Assembly: GCA_037074705.1 (NCBI GenBank)
Contig: CM073594.1
Coordinates: 65,158,509-65,222,508, forward strand
DNA length: 64,000 nucleotides
Source of the DNA: Zhengitettix transpicula
Taxonomy: Eukaryota; Arthropoda; Insecta; Orthoptera; Tetrigidae
Direction: 5' to 3'
The stretch's first letter is position 1. Each line of letters begins with the position of its first letter. The position numbers and the translations under genes were made by a program. The notes beneath the pieces were generated by a model, which was not told the origin of the DNA, did not search any database, and saw nothing but the letters and a program-made list of their open reading frames with translations. Below are positions 45,919 to 59,284 of this stretch, piece after piece.

Positions 45919-47355
45919 TCGTTGAATTTCTATTTCTTGTATCCTCAACCTCTATAATAAATCTTCCTTCTAACAAGAACCCGATTCATCGTTCCGCCTG
46001 TTCTGGAAGCGTCATGCAATCTTAATGCCGAACCACCCTCTTACCAATCTTTTCTAATAATTATTTCCAAATTCCTATTTCTGGTAATAGCTCGTACCAA
46101 GTCGAAAAGTGATGACGAGCAAATATTACACAACAATTTTCTATTTCCACGTTTTCATTTCCTATTTCCCAAAGGTTATTGAAATGTAAATATCATTGGA
46201 TTTTAAAATTTTCAGAGGATGCCTTTCGTGTTCCTTCCATTGCCTATGACACTGAAGAGAGCATGGAAAGGAAATTGGGGAAATAAAAGCATTCCTCGTA
46301 ATATCGGAAATAAAGCAGGAACGACAGAAACGAAAAATAGTATAAGGGTTGAGAACGAAGACCAAAGAATTCAACAGTATGAAAAAACTCTCTGATTGTC
46401 GAACTTCCTGATTGTGTATTGATATAGACTGAGAGATAGGAGGAGAATGGGATAAAACTACAGTATTGTTACCCTTTCTACGACTCTTTATTTCCTCGCA
46501 GTATTTTCCTTCCCTATTTTCTCTTTATTTCTAGATCTTTTTTTTTTGTTTCGAAGTCGTCTTAATGACTTCTTTAATTTCCTTTTTTCAAGCTGTCAGT
46601 TTGACTTCTTTTTTCTCCCGTGTTGGAGTAATTCAAGTCCTGCGTCTTCGTGTGCTTTGGTCGTTGCAATTTACGTCCTTTCATTCGCGAACTGTTTGCT
46701 TCCTTACTAGGGCTGTGGAGGCAACGGACAGTTGGAAAGCAAATACGTAAATTACATGCAAATAAACGCGACCGACCCCTTCCCATCACCGCGCGCAATT
46801 ATATTCGGATATCGCAGACATTTCGCGAATTAGCATGATTGGGAAATCTCGCGATGGATTCGGCTTTAATGCGCGCTGAAATTAGGTTCCTCTCTAAAAC
46901 GAAAAGGGCTATCGAGTTTTGAAATTAAAAGCGATAATAGAAGTTGTTAATAAACTGCTCGTGAAAGCTAAAATGGGTTATCATTTAGGGGAGTGGAATT
47001 GCAGAATAAATCTGAAAGTTGTCATGTTGAAAATCGTTCGTTCATTCTAGAGAAACGATAACAAGTAATATAATTAAAAGTGGAATAAAATTAAACTTAT
47101 AAAGAAAAGGTGGAATAAAACTGATAAGGTCTCATCTCTGCACGTAATGAAATTTCCATTTCTATAAATATGACAGATTAAAAAGAATATTTACCTTTAT
47201 AGACAAGAAAGAATACATAAATCAAAAAAATGAAAGATAAGAAAATACACAATGGAACAATTACGTGAAGGAGGCAATAAGGAAAAACGAGAACAATAAA
47301 TTACATAAATAAGAAAAATAACATAGGTGAGAAAATACTCAAATGACAATCTACG

Positions 47356-47387
<32 letters not shown>

Positions 47388-48332
47388 CGAGCCATTTTTA
47401 GCGAACGCATGCTAAAAGTTCCAGCCCAAACGCCAGTCTGCGGCGAGAAGCGAAACAGAAAAGTTTGAGTCCGGCAAAAGTTTCGGTAAAATGTGGATGC
47501 TGATGTAAAAGTATGAATAGCGTGGTCCAAGAAGTCCAACTGCGAGATCTATTAGTTTACATAAAACCCGACTAAACAGTTTTGACGGAGAGACTCAAAT
47601 AATAATCGCAAATTTGGAAGTAAAAGGTTTTGCTTCACACAGACTGAACTAAATTTCGCAAAGAGACATCAAGGAGACCTATGTCCCAGGGCTGACTGAG
47701 GGGCGGCTGATCCAAAGTTCCAGGTGGCAGAGAACGAGAACATCAACCGAGTGTATTACAATTTTATTGTGTAGAATCAGTGAATGGCCTTTTTAGTGAG
47801 TGTTGTCCTCAAGCTCCAAGAATCAGATCTGGTACCAGAAAGACATTCAAGAGTACAAATCTATTATTTTAAAATCTGTAAATGAGGATTAAAGATAGAA
47901 GTCATATTTCGCTATTTTTTCTTTTCATTTAGTTTGTTTCATTTCGTTTATATTTCATATTGTATTATGTTAGCTTCAATGCGTTTGAATTGTTAATGTT
48001 AGTTTATTAGATTGGATTGTTCTGACTATCAAACCCAGTAATGACCCTGAGATAAAGAGAATTTCGACGTATTTGATTGTAAAATATAAAATTGTATTTT
48101 TCCTAGAACGCCACGAATTGCAAATAATTGAAATAAAATGTTGTTTGTTAACTTGATGAAATTCGGCGTAAAAGGTGGGGATAACAATTTGTACTTTCAA
48201 AGAATAAATTTTTAAATCTTAATAATATTGTTAATTAATTCTTTTAATTAAGACCACCTTATTAATTATTACTTAAATTGGCTTCCACAACGTGGGGCAA
48301 ATTTAATTTATTTAAATATTATTTTTAATTAT

Positions 48333-48370
<38 letters not shown>

Positions 48371-49030
48371 TCGAAAAATCTTAAAAAGGCGAAAATCCGT
48401 AATCACAAAATATAAATCAGAACATGAACAGAAATAAGACGAAATCTAATGTCTATAAATAAAAATAAATAAATACATTAGTCTTCAAAATACACGAATA
48501 TTCAATAAGAAAAAAGAGGAAATATGTAATCCAGAATAAAAAAAAATTATGCAAAATATGTCAATTATAAAATTAACAAATTTAAAAATACAAAAATACA
48601 AAACCTCTCAAATAAACCCTCAAATGTACACAAAAAAACAATTTCAATAAAATTGAAAACCCAAAGTACATTTCTAAGTAAATTGAAACAAAATTCATTT
48701 CATAATAGTGAAAAAATTCCTATAAGTAAAATTATATTTACACAAACAAGGACATAAATATAATAGGTAATTGGTAAATTTAATTTTTCTGTGATCATAA
48801 GTGGAATTATTTTTATTTCAAGCAAGAATCATCTCCTTCGTTGTTAAATTGATTTAATAAATTGCTCAACTTTAATTTGGAAATACTAGAGTTATTCGGA
48901 ATATAAGGTACGATTTTTTTTATAAACCACCACATATTTTTTTTAATTTTTTTTATTTAATACGTACATGTTTCTCTATTTTTCTTCATAGCTTTTATAT
49001 TTGTTTAAAGATTGTTTTTTTTTAAAAAAA
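45919..49030. other. Intergenic DNA, no gene seen
   Basis: A GC-richer block at 46640-46900 contains an octamer-like ATGCAAAT (about 46757) and several ATTA words and could be regulatory. (AT)n runs lie at 47356-47383 and 48337-48367. The remainder is very AT-rich. Confidence 0.45.
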
Positions 49031-50075
49031 AATCTATAATCTATATATATATATACATGTATATATGTATGTATATATATATGGATGCCTATGCACTCCT
49101 AAACCATTCATCCGATTGCGATGAATATTTGGTGGTTGAACGTTTCTGTCGGATTTTCGAAGCGCTAAGTAACTTTCAAGGGGTGAACAGGGTTGAAATT
49201 TAAAAACATACTAAAGTAACTTATATTAGGTTCGTTTAACTACTTTTAGGGGTTTCTCAGATTAAGAGTTTCTATCCATATGTTAATATTGTATAATTTA
49301 AACCCCTTAAAGTACCAATAAGGAAAGAGAATTGAAATAAAAATAACGCGAAACAATCTAAATTGGTGTCAAATCAATGGTTTTAATAGTCAAAGACTTT
49401 AATTCTGACATTCACTACGTCAGTTAAGTTGTAGATCAGGCCCTAGGTGTTGGGGTGGCGAGAGAATTTTAAAAAAATTCCGAAACAATTGTGTTTAACG
49501 TCGAATATTTAGTTTTAGGGGCCTACGAGTTTAATAGTTTCTTCTTCAAATGATTTAATGTATAATTTGAGCTCCATACAGTGTGGGAAGTCAGTTCCAC
49601 AAAGGGAGAAGGGTGGAGGGACATTATATAAAAAAAACGCGAAATAATCTATATTAGTCTCAAATACAGGGTTGTAGGTATCAATGAGTTTAATTCTGAC
49701 ATTCACTATGTCAGTTAAGTTGTAGTTCAGCCCCTAAGAGCGGGGGTGTGGTAGGATGTGGGTGAAAGGCCGTTACATAACAGTTATGAGCAAACAACGG
49801 AGACTGGTGTTGAATCTACGGTTAATTCGGACATTTACCATACTGGATAATGTGTAACTCAGCCGCTTGGAGGAGGGGGTGTAAGAGGGTGAAACAAATT
49901 TACGTTTAGAGCCTTAAATGTGTAGACCAATTTCTACCAAACTTAATACACATGTATCTTACGATCCAGGAGCAAGCACTGAGGGGCTATGACACGCCTA
50001 CCGCCACTAGGCCATTATTAGCATCGAATAAAGCGTTGTCGGGGTTGCTTAATTTTCTAGTTTCGTCGTAGAATT
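49031..50075 (-). repeat. Dispersed repeat, CCCGGCG family (minus copy, decayed)
   Basis: On the minus strand the 3' end is at 49031-49140: ATCGGATGAATGGTTTAGGA, GTGCATAGGCATCC and an AT/GTAT tail, matching the plus copy's end at 10400-10480. Further up, paired ATTTCTACCAAACTTAATAC (49930) and TTACGATCCAG blocks match the family. The 5' boundary near 50050 is uncertain. Internally there are two related segments (around 49390 and 49690, TTAATTCTGACATTCACTA), suggesting an internal duplication. Confidence 0.55.
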
Positions 50076-51581
50076 TTAATTGTCTTATTTCAACTCCAAA
50101 CGGTAAGGGAGGGAAGCACTACTTTGGTGTAGGAAGGATATTAATGTCGAGTCCGGAGTTGTAGGAGTTGCTCAGTTAATTCTCAATTAACCATGTTGGT
50201 TAATGAAATTTTATTTTCCGCCTCGTAGAGGTGGACGCGACTACTAAACGTTACCCGGAGTGGTTTCGACCCTCTTAAGTTACCAGGTAATTTTTATTTT
50301 CGTAGAGCTATATTTTGGTCTCTATTCCCTTAGAGGTTTTATTTCTTTACTGCTATAATCATGTGTTCCGGAAGTATTTTTAGATTTTATGAAGTTGGCC
50401 AGTATTTTTTACTGTTTTAATTCGTCGTTATTTTTAAACACTTTTATTATACGAAGTAGGAGAATTCGCGAATACCGTCAGACTTCATCCTAGTTTATTT
50501 GAAGTTAGATGCCGAGGGGTTAGGTCGGTGAGGCGATTGTGAATATGTAAATGTTACTAACACTGGCGCTATTGATGCTGGTTCAATGAAATGTTTACCA
50601 AGACGTTAGTGTCGAATTAATTGATTCTCCACGCTAATTTAAAAAAGTGGCAGGCGTTGTCCGAAACCGGACCTGACTTTCAGAGTAATTCTCGTATAAC
50701 AAAACATGTGGGCTGTTTTTAAGGAAAATTGTATTAAGATTTGTGAGAAAAGAGCAGATTATTAGGAAGGATAATTGAAGTAACTCTTAATCAAGGCAAC
50801 TGCGATTTTATTTTCGATCTTCGCGGATTTTTTAGCAGGTGGAAACATATGTTGCAATTAAGATGTTTTCGCCTAAAGAACACCCGTTGATAACAAGTCT
50901 CTCATTTCGCCTCGTTCGCTGAAGACGGGTGAAGTGCGAGGTTAAACTATTTTTTTTAGCCAATGGCAGTAGAATATATTTTTTTTTTGAGGGTCAGGTA
51001 GCGTGAACTGAAGTGAATTAGTTCGCGCCCGATTGTGGTCGTTGTTATTGTGGGAATAATTCAATGTTAACCTCCACATGCACCACACAAACACCACTTA
51101 ATTAAATCTGCAATTTGATTCGCCGGAGACCGCAATTCTCGATTAAATTGCACACGCGCACAACGCAACGCAGTGGTACTCTTTCCATTTCTGCAAGTTA
51201 CGTCATTTGCGAAATGTTTTCAGCACGAGCTTTGTCACTGTTATGGCCGCTGCCTTGTCACTACCTACTTGTACTGCACAATTTCAATTACATTCATAAG
51301 TCATGGCTAATTTAGTTACATAATTGCGCGTCAGACTGTATTAAATAATAATGAGCATAGTTGACACAGGAAAAACTCAATTTCTGGTTCTGATTCGCCA
51401 TGGAATATTTCTTCAGTGCTTGCTTAATAATAACGAGCAATGAGTACGTAACAGACGCGAAGAAAAATATTTCTTCTGAGCGGCATCAGTTGGCAATCAG
51501 TGTAACTGCATGGAGATTCCTTCTCCACATCTATATAAATCTCATGTACGAGGCTAGTTCCAGAAGTACCCGACCTGACGA
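50076..51581. other. Intergenic DNA, no gene seen
   Basis: No coding similarity, RNA or repeat recognised. Confidence 0.5.
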
Positions 51582-52371
51582 GTGAATCATGGCCTGAAAT
51601 ATCCTCACCACGCTGCTTATGTTCCATTGAAATCAAACGCGGCAGCAATCTTGCTCACGGCTTTCTCAAGTCCTGTCAATAATGCGGCGTTGAGGCAGTA
51701 CCATATCTGATAGCACGCGTACTTTAAAATAGACGGACATTTTGTGGATTTTCGTCACATTTTCTTGACGTGGTCACTTAATTTGGTCAACCACTGTGAT
51801 GCTAAAACTCTGCCGCCCGCCAATATCCGAAGGAGCAGGTTCCTCCCGAGCTTGACTTTGATATTGAGACCTTTACAGATAAAAGTATTGTATCACTTAA
51901 CCGTGACCGTTCACTACTGTCAAACACTAACCAATACAGTTTCTTCAATACAGTGTCAAGACAAAGAACAGTGGACTAAAGTACGAACATTATAATGCAT
52001 AAGTTTGAAGACACTGTATTGGTTAGTGTTTGACAGTAGTGAACGGTCACGGTTAGGTGATACAATACTTTCATCTGTATAGGTCTCAATATCGAAGTCA
52101 AGCTCTGGAAGAACCTGATCCTTCGGTTATTGGTTGGTGGCAGAGTTTTAACATCACCGTGGTTGACCAAATTAGGTGACCACGTCAAGAAATAGTGACG
52201 AAAATCCACTAAATGTCCGTCTATTTTAAAGTGCGCGTGCTATCAGATAAGGTACTATCTCAACGCCGCATTATTGACAGGACTTGAGAGAGCCGTGAGC
52301 AAGATTGCTGCCGCGTTAGATTTCAATGGAACATAAGCAGCGTGGTGAGGATTTTTCAGGACATGATTCAC
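51582..52371. repeat. Large inverted repeat: 367-bp arms, 56-bp spacer
   Basis: Left arm 51582-51948 and right arm 52005-52371 are reverse complements over their full length, with scattered substitutions (over 90 percent identity by eye) and no net length difference. Outer ends GTGAATCATG/CATGATTCAC; inner ends TTCTTCAA/TTGAAGA. Reading frames mirror each other because of the symmetry and do not look like protein. It could be a foldback element or a hairpin-RNA locus. No terminal duplication is obvious. Confidence 0.85.
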
Positions 52372-54670
52372 GAGCAACCGTGGATGAAACTCCTGAGGCG
52401 AAGGAACAGCCAAAGAAAAGGGACTGAAGGAAGGCGAAGATACTTCTATCAGCAGAGGACAAGGTCATGATGTCATTGATTAACTGCAAAATGGAAAAAA
52501 AAATCAAGGGCGAGTATTATAACTTATTGAAGCATTCGAGTGATCAAATGAATAAGAAGAAAAAGTTGTTACGTCATTTGTTATAAAGATGGCCGAAAAT
52601 CAATGAACTGCTTCCTCACGTCATTAAATGTAGCCGTCTAGTACTATTTTCTGTTCCAAACTTGAAAAAAAATTGTTCTGTGGTAAAATAGACAGTGAAG
52701 AAATGGACTCTGCGTGTTGATGGAGATTGATGGTTCAACGTCTCTGGAGCTGGTACAGAAATAACGAGATCTCCTCCACAACACTAAGATTAAGTTGTAT
52801 TTGTTACACGCTGGTACTGGGGCTGGTCTCGTAGTACCATTGTTATATGAAAAAAAAATCGAGTGACGTCAGAAAAAATTTTCAATAACTTTCACACAAA
52901 TGGAGAATTTAGGAAATGACATGGAAAAAGGAAATATGATAAAGTGATGTTGCTGTTTCATTACACTGGGGTTAATTGACTGTGGAGTATTTAACCACCA
53001 GAATTCACTAATTAAGGGTCGTCTCAATGAGCCTTATTGACTTGAATATCCGTCCAATTACGGAATAATCCTGTTGATCAGACTCCACAACGTTTACCAC
53101 TAATAAAGGCCGTCGTGAATTATTGTGTCGGTTTACTTTTGCCAGGATAAGTCAAGTGTTATCTGGGTTGATTCATCAGGTTTTAAGGTTCGGTAATCAA
53201 ACGGAAAAGTCAAATTCTCCTTGTTGATAAGGGAGCCTTGAAAATTCAGGTTTTGTTAAAAAAAACAGGTCTTTGTCCTTTTATCGAGCGCGTTTAATGA
53301 ACAGGCAGGTGTGACGTTTCCGAAACTCCTGAGAACGTTGTGCTGTATTTCCATTAAGATCTTAATCTGCAATGGCTGCAAGCAAATCACGTGTGTGCGT
53401 GTGATTTTTCTTACGAGCTTGTCAAGCCACGGCGGCTGTTAATGCAAGGCCTTTTATTTTACCTTCTACACGATCTTCAGCGATTCCTCAACACCACGAT
53501 TCGTCTTTAGTTTTGTTATTGCTTCTTTTAATGTATTTGATGCTTATGTATTTAAAGGTAATTGTGACTTGTACAATTTACTCGTACCGAGTATCTGACT
53601 TAATTTCTCCTTTTTGATCAGACATATTTCGTTTGTCTTGTGTCCAGATTAACCTCATCGATCCACCTCGACCTGGGTTTTCAACTTCTTCTAGTTCCCT
53701 CTTGGTGTCGCTGGTAACATATTTTTGGGGAACTTTGGGGCCATCCCTTCCGAGATTCGGATTTTCTGAGTTATGGATGTCGCTGAGTTTAATTATGACA
53801 AACCTGGCATAATATTAATGGTGGCAGTGCTGATGGTGGTTATAATGATATTGTTGTTGATGACGATGAAGGCAATATTTTATGTGTAAATGTGTAAGTA
53901 AAAATCTAAAGCTGTCTGCCGTTCTCCGGGGATCTGTGATGGACCCATTTATTATATTAATTTTTTATGCTCACTTCGTGAGAAATGGAACGAAACCACT
54001 CAAAAAAATCTGAACGTTTGTTTTCTTCAGGGAGTATTGATGCCTACAGTTAGTTTGCGATTTCTCCCCTGAGTCTGAGTTTTCGAGGGGAACCGTGGTT
54101 TGGAATAAACGAGATCTCGCGCCTAATGCAATGAACGGTCTCGTTACACACAAAGCACGGACCAATTTGGGTGTCGAAGCCTCAACTTCGCAACAGGCGT
54201 CCCTTTCAGCTGTGATCAAAGCCACGACGGCGGCGGCGGCGTCTTGCAGGAAGCCGGAAGTCATTATCAGTTTGAATGCGCCATTGAGGCGTCCGGAGCT
54301 GCCAACTTAGCGATGCCACGGCCACATTCATGTCCGACAAGACGACGATCCGATAAGCTACATCTACATCTACTCTACACGCACTGGGGCGAAGCTCGGA
54401 AATATGAAAATAAAGTTATTACCTCGACGACAAACTTGAGAAGTTTCACCATTTATTCCAAATTATCGTAGTTTTTGGTAAACAACTGTGAAAGTTTCGT
54501 TCGTGAACTCCCATGAGAATATTTTATTCGTTAATTTTGAAAGTTTCTTGAATTGTATACCTAAAGGTACAATTTTGGTGCTTCTAGTATTAATATAATA
54601 ATCACCATGGTGTTAGAGCGAAAGAGAGATATACTGAAAAATTTCTCAATGTCAGATCCTTAAAAATGGC
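52372..54670. other. Intergenic DNA, no gene seen
   Basis: A GC-richer patch at 54090-54350 (including a short GCG run) has open frames on both strands without a recognised motif. One CRE palindrome (52864-52871). Confidence 0.45.
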
Positions 54671-55092
54671 TTTTTTTTTTTATTTTTTTAGGGCAACAGG
54701 CTACATGAGGGTAATCCACTATGGGCAACTCCCCTTTAATAGCATAGGAAGGGACTTGAAAGGGGGGGATGCGGAAGGGTAGTGGAAGGTAGCCAAGGGT
54801 TAACTAGGGCCCCCGGGCTATGGTTTAAGGATCCTACCCGGCATTAGCCTAAAGAAATGCAGGGAAAACCCTAGAAAAACCTGCATCGGGTAGGTCGGGC
54901 ATTTGGTACTTGTCCCACGCCCTTCCGATGACGGGAGAGGAGTTTGCTGTGGGGACGCAGCTTACCCCTCGCCATGCCTTGGCCTGTTTAGGAGGCAGCT
55001 GGCCGACTATTCCAATAGGAATAGCGGACAACTCTTGCCGTATGCCCAAGGTCTGCGACCCCGGAACATACACCTCTCAAAACAGACCAAGG
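54671..55092 (-). repeat. TAGCCTG-family repeat (5'-truncated, minus)
   Basis: T-rich tail at 54671-54690, body nearly identical to copies A and C at 1.7-3.3 kb, ending at the CAAAACAGACCAAGG block. It is head to head with the next copy across about 55 bp. Confidence 0.85.
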
Positions 55093-55145
55093 TTTGGTTA
55101 AATATCATTTTAATTGTGTTCTTTTTTTTTTTTACTCGGAAGTAA

Positions 55146-55669
55146 ACCTGCGAGAGGATTTCTCGCAGGTGAACCTTCCCAGAGAGCTCTGGCGGGGGCT
55201 ACCTTTGGGGATGCTCTTACATCTCTCTGGTTTTTTTGAACTAAGGTTCCCATATGCCGAGGCACCTCGGTCTATTTTGAGAGGTGTATGTTCCGGGGTC
55301 GCAGACCTTGGGCATACGGCAAGAGTTGTCCCCTATTCCTATTGGAATAGTCGGCCAGCTGCCTCCTAAACTGGTCGAGGCACGGAGAAGGGAATGCTGC
55401 GTCCCCACAGCAAACTCCTCTCCCGCTATCGGAAGGGCGTGGGACAAGTACATATGCCCGACCTACCCGATGCAGGTTTTTCTAGGGTTTTCCCTGCATT
55501 TCTTTAGGCGAATGCCGGGTAGGATCCTTAAACCATAGCCCGGGGGCCCTAGTTAACCCTTGGCTACCTTCCTCTACCCTTCCTCATCCCCCCTTTCTAA
55601 TCCCTTCCTATTCTATTAAAGGGGAGTTGTTAAAAGTGGATTACCCTCATGTAGCCTGTTGCCCTAAAG
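55146..55669 (+). repeat. TAGCCTG-family repeat (full-length plus copy)
   Basis: Complete 5' hairpin, full body and 3' end TGTAGCCTGTTGCCCTAAA. With the preceding minus copy it forms an inverted pair of about 1 kb whose two outer ends are the A-tailed 3' ends. Confidence 0.9.
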
Positions 55670-55680
55670 TAAAATAAAAA

Positions 55681-56335
55681 GGATGCCTTTTCCTCTCCGT
55701 TTTGAACTAAGGTCCCCATAAACCGAGGAACCTCGGCCTGTTCCGTGGTAACAGACCTTGGGCAAACGGTAAGAGTTGTCCGCTATTCCCATTGGAATAG
55801 TCGGCCAGCTGCCTCCTAAACTAGTAAATATTTCCACCCTTTACTTGAGTATGCCCTAAATTGTGAGCTTGTAGTGTACACTTGATATTACAATAACTGG
55901 TAATAAATTAGTCGTCAGGAGAAATATCGTTGCATGTTAAATATTTTTATTCCTCCTGTCGATCGTTCGTTTTTTATTAAATTTAATTATTATTATCCTC
56001 ATTGTGTATTAAATTTTCTCGTTCGGTTATTTTTTTGATTTTTATGCATTTAAATTTCTTATAGCAAACTCCTCTCCCGCCATCGGAAGACGTTGGGCAA
56101 GTACCAAATGCCCGACCTACCTGATGCAGGTTTTTCTAGGGTTTTTTTCCCTGCATAAATTTTAGACGAATGCCGGGTAGGATCCTTAAACCATAGCTTG
56201 GGGGCTCTAGTTAACCCTTGGCTACCTTCCTTCACCCTTCCAAATCCCTCCTTTCAAATCCCTTTCCTATGCTATAAGAGGGGAGTTGCCACTATGTGGA
56301 TTACCCTATACATAGCCTGTGTACACCCCCAAAAA
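55681..56335 (+). repeat. TAGCCTG-family repeat interrupted by about 235 bp
   Basis: 5' part 55681-55826 (second subfamily) stops at GCCTCCTAAACTA. The unit resumes at about 56062 with ATAGCAAACTCCTCTCCCGC and runs to a damaged 3' end and a CCCCCAAAAAA tail. The AT-rich block between replaces about 40 bp of the unit. Confidence 0.8.
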
Positions 56336-59055
56336 ACACGTTGAATTTAACTAAAATTCACATAAAATGTTAATTATAATGGAATAGAAAGTTGATAAAC
56401 TGGAATTATTCCGCTTTCAGTGAGATTAAAGTCTTTTTCATGATGCTGGAAGATCGTAAAACATGTGTCCAATCCTTTAAAAATGAGTATTACTGATTTT
56501 TACCTATTTTCTGACGCTCGACTCGATTATCGAGCAGTCATAGAAAAATTGTGTAACATTCATATTAGCTTGTCAGTCAAATGTATAAATTATTAAATTA
56601 AATAGACAATTGGAGAAAAAATCAATCGAAACCCGTTAATAATAATATTCTGTCGAACTCTTTATGGTTAATGAAAAAATTCATTTGCGAGTATTTCTTT
56701 GCTAATTTACCAAAGCAATCCTTTAACAAGTAGTAGGCATTTCCGATGCAAATATGACCTCGGCGTTTTTTCTTTTTTTTGTGTCTGATTCTTTGGCGAG
56801 CAAATATTTGTTGTTGTGCGCGGGGGTTGGTGGGGATGGGGTTGCGGTGGAGGGCTTGGTTGGAGGGTCTTTTGTTGAGTCGCAATGATTGGGCGTCGTT
56901 AAACGAGAAACGATCCAGCAGTTGTGCCTCTCTGTCCATTAAACTCAGAATGCCCGAGGACTAATGAAGAGAGAAACGTTGCGGAAAGACACCACCAGTC
57001 TCTCACAATTCCAAAATACTCGCCTCCCAGGTAAGGGAAGTTACAACGAGTCCTCTGCTTACAAAAAAAAATATAGTCTACCCAATCAATCTAGACAATA
57101 ATGAATGATGGGGAAATAATTAAAGATTCCCAGTAAATACTCATAAAACACTTGGTGGGATTATAAATTAATCAGATAAAGTCAATGTTTTCGGTGAAAT
57201 ATTTAATGTACGAGGGCCGTTCGGAAAGTTCTCGGCCTGACTCAGACATGGCGCTAGTAGACGTACAGTATAATTTGTTTTTTAAGTACGTATGTTGTAT
57301 TGAGGAGAAATAATCGAGTTTAGGTGTTGCTTAAAAATAATATAATTAATATTTGAGCCGCTATAAGACTCAGGCGATGAGTTCCTGTTCAACATACAAA
57401 GTAACGGGCTTTTTCCGGTAAAATAATTCTATTTAATGTAAAAAGCCGCAGCATAGACAATAACTGTTTATAGTGAAGGTAGTTAATCACTTTTCCATCC
57501 TATAAATATGTTAATTTTCCATGGTGAATGTTGAAAAGGAGGCTACACTGGAAAATAAATGAAAGGAATGTATAATTAATATTTTTCTCTTTATCAGGCT
57601 GTCCAATTTCATAAGCACCATCGTATATTAAAACTACATTGTGAAAAGGATCTAAAAAATGCTGTAACATGTAATGCAGTAGAGAAAGGAACATGAAATA
57701 TAATATGGATTAATTGCTCGTAAACTAGAATTTTTCTTTGGGTTTTAGTAATGTTTTCCTCTTATTGTCAATACTTCCTTGAACTCCTCGTTGTAAATTG
57801 GCCGATGAATGTAGACAATAAAGAATCATTTGGGGCAAAAATAAATTGTAAATGAAGCAATCTCGTGAATGAAAATCAGTGAAACGTTTCTCAGTAACTA
57901 CACTTAAGCAATTAACAGAAATGCTATTGAAAGTAACCGAATAAAAGTTGATTTTTAAAGCCCAGGACGTTAGCTGTAATTATTGCGAATGGATATGCGA
58001 GGAAACAAAGCGAAGAAATTAAATTACAAAGTTCAGAGTCGCTCGTGGAATCGGTTTTGATTTGTAGTAAAACGGTAACTATAGTTTCTGCAGTGCAATT
58101 TACGTTCCTGTTGGATTCAACCAAGGAACTTTTAAGAAGTGATATATTTATTGGTGGTATTAACCTACTTCACGTTACATTGTCCATAAATTTATTTAAA
58201 TGTGTTTAGTTGATAAATGAAGACGAGGTGCATTGTAATTCCCTACAGTTCTCCAAGTTACGCTTTTAATCATTTTATCACGTTTGTTTACACGGCGAAG
58301 TGTTTCTAATTACATTTAGCCAACTTTATACAAAACAGTCTTTTAATCGAATCGTTGGGAAGTTATGTTGAAAATTCGTGACTGGTTGAGAAAATAGATT
58401 CTAACTCTGTGTGTAGATGGAGCGAGCGAGGAGGTTTGCTTTATCAGATTGTGTTTGTTGCAAAGTTGAGGCAGCAAACAGGAAACCAGGGGCTGATTGC
58501 AACTAGTAAGCAGCGGTAATCTCCTAGAAAGTAGGACCTCATTTCCGGGGGCGGTAATAAGCCTAGAGAACTTTGCAAGTAGTTAACCTCTATGGACTAC
58601 TTTCAACAGCACTGATACGGTCTCTAGAAGACTTGACGAGTTCAAAGAAAGCGACACAAAAAAGTTCCCTTAAATTTTACTCGGCTGTATGGAGCAAAAT
58701 TGTCGGCAGGGCGAGTCGCTCTTCCAAATACTAGATATTCCCAGTTAATAATAATTATAGCCGGAGAGAAATATCTAGTCGATGCGCAGTCGTCCACTGC
58801 CCTGTAATTGCAGTGGTTGTTACAGCAACTTGGAATTTAAATCTATTCTGAAAACATTACTGCAAGTAAATATATTTTGTTCAGTTCAGAAACCTTATCC
58901 GTTCGTAAAAATATAATGAATGTTTATTTAATAGTGGTAGTGGCGTTGCACCAAGACGGAGTTCGTACTTGCCGACAATACTCCCTTCCAAATATAGAAC
59001 GTCTGTTATATAATGTAATTATTAGATAAAATAGTTCAATGATAGAAAAAATGAA
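56336..59055. other. Intergenic DNA; mariner end fragment
   Basis: At 57211 a mariner-type terminal sequence begins after TA (CGAGGGCCGTTCGGAAAGTT, then CTCGGCCTGACTCAG). No transposase sequence or matching right end was recognised. The rest has no gene, RNA or repeat that I can identify. Confidence 0.5.
57211..57255 (+). mobile_element. Mariner-type terminal inverted repeat fragment
   Basis: TA followed by CGAGGGCCGTTCGGAAAGTT and CTCGGCCTGACTCAGACATG, the start typical of many mariner elements in insects. Solitary end. Confidence 0.55.
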
Positions 59056-59059
59056 GTGA

Positions 59060-59232
59060 TGATATAAATACCATAAACTTTCTCAAGTTTTGTTTCTTTG
59101 GTCAGAAGATTGAAAAATGCAAAAGCCGTGAGTGACAAAACCGCACAATACAGTTGACGAAAGGAATTAAGTTTCCAGTAAGGTTGTGTGGTATTTATAT
59201 CATCCCTTTATTTCGTCTGGCATTTGGCTAGT
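59060..59232. repeat. Palindromic unit, GTGTGGTATTTAT subfamily (decayed)
   Basis: Left GATATAAATACCATAAACTT and right GTTGTGTGGTATTTATATCA mirror each other; TGGCATTTGGCTA follows outside. The hammerhead-like boxes are degraded on both arms. Confidence 0.6.
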
Positions 59233-59284
59233 TTATCTAATTATTATATGTAGAGAATATTTACAATTAATTATCTGAGTTATA

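Noticed and set aside
51744..52209. Similar frames on opposite strands (both with FLTWS and HLTVTVHYCQTLTNTVSS)
   Set aside because: The similarity is caused by the 367-bp inverted repeat, not by two homologous genes.
53971..54310. Overlapping frames on both strands in a GC-richer patch
   Set aside because: No motif, and openness on both strands is explained by composition.
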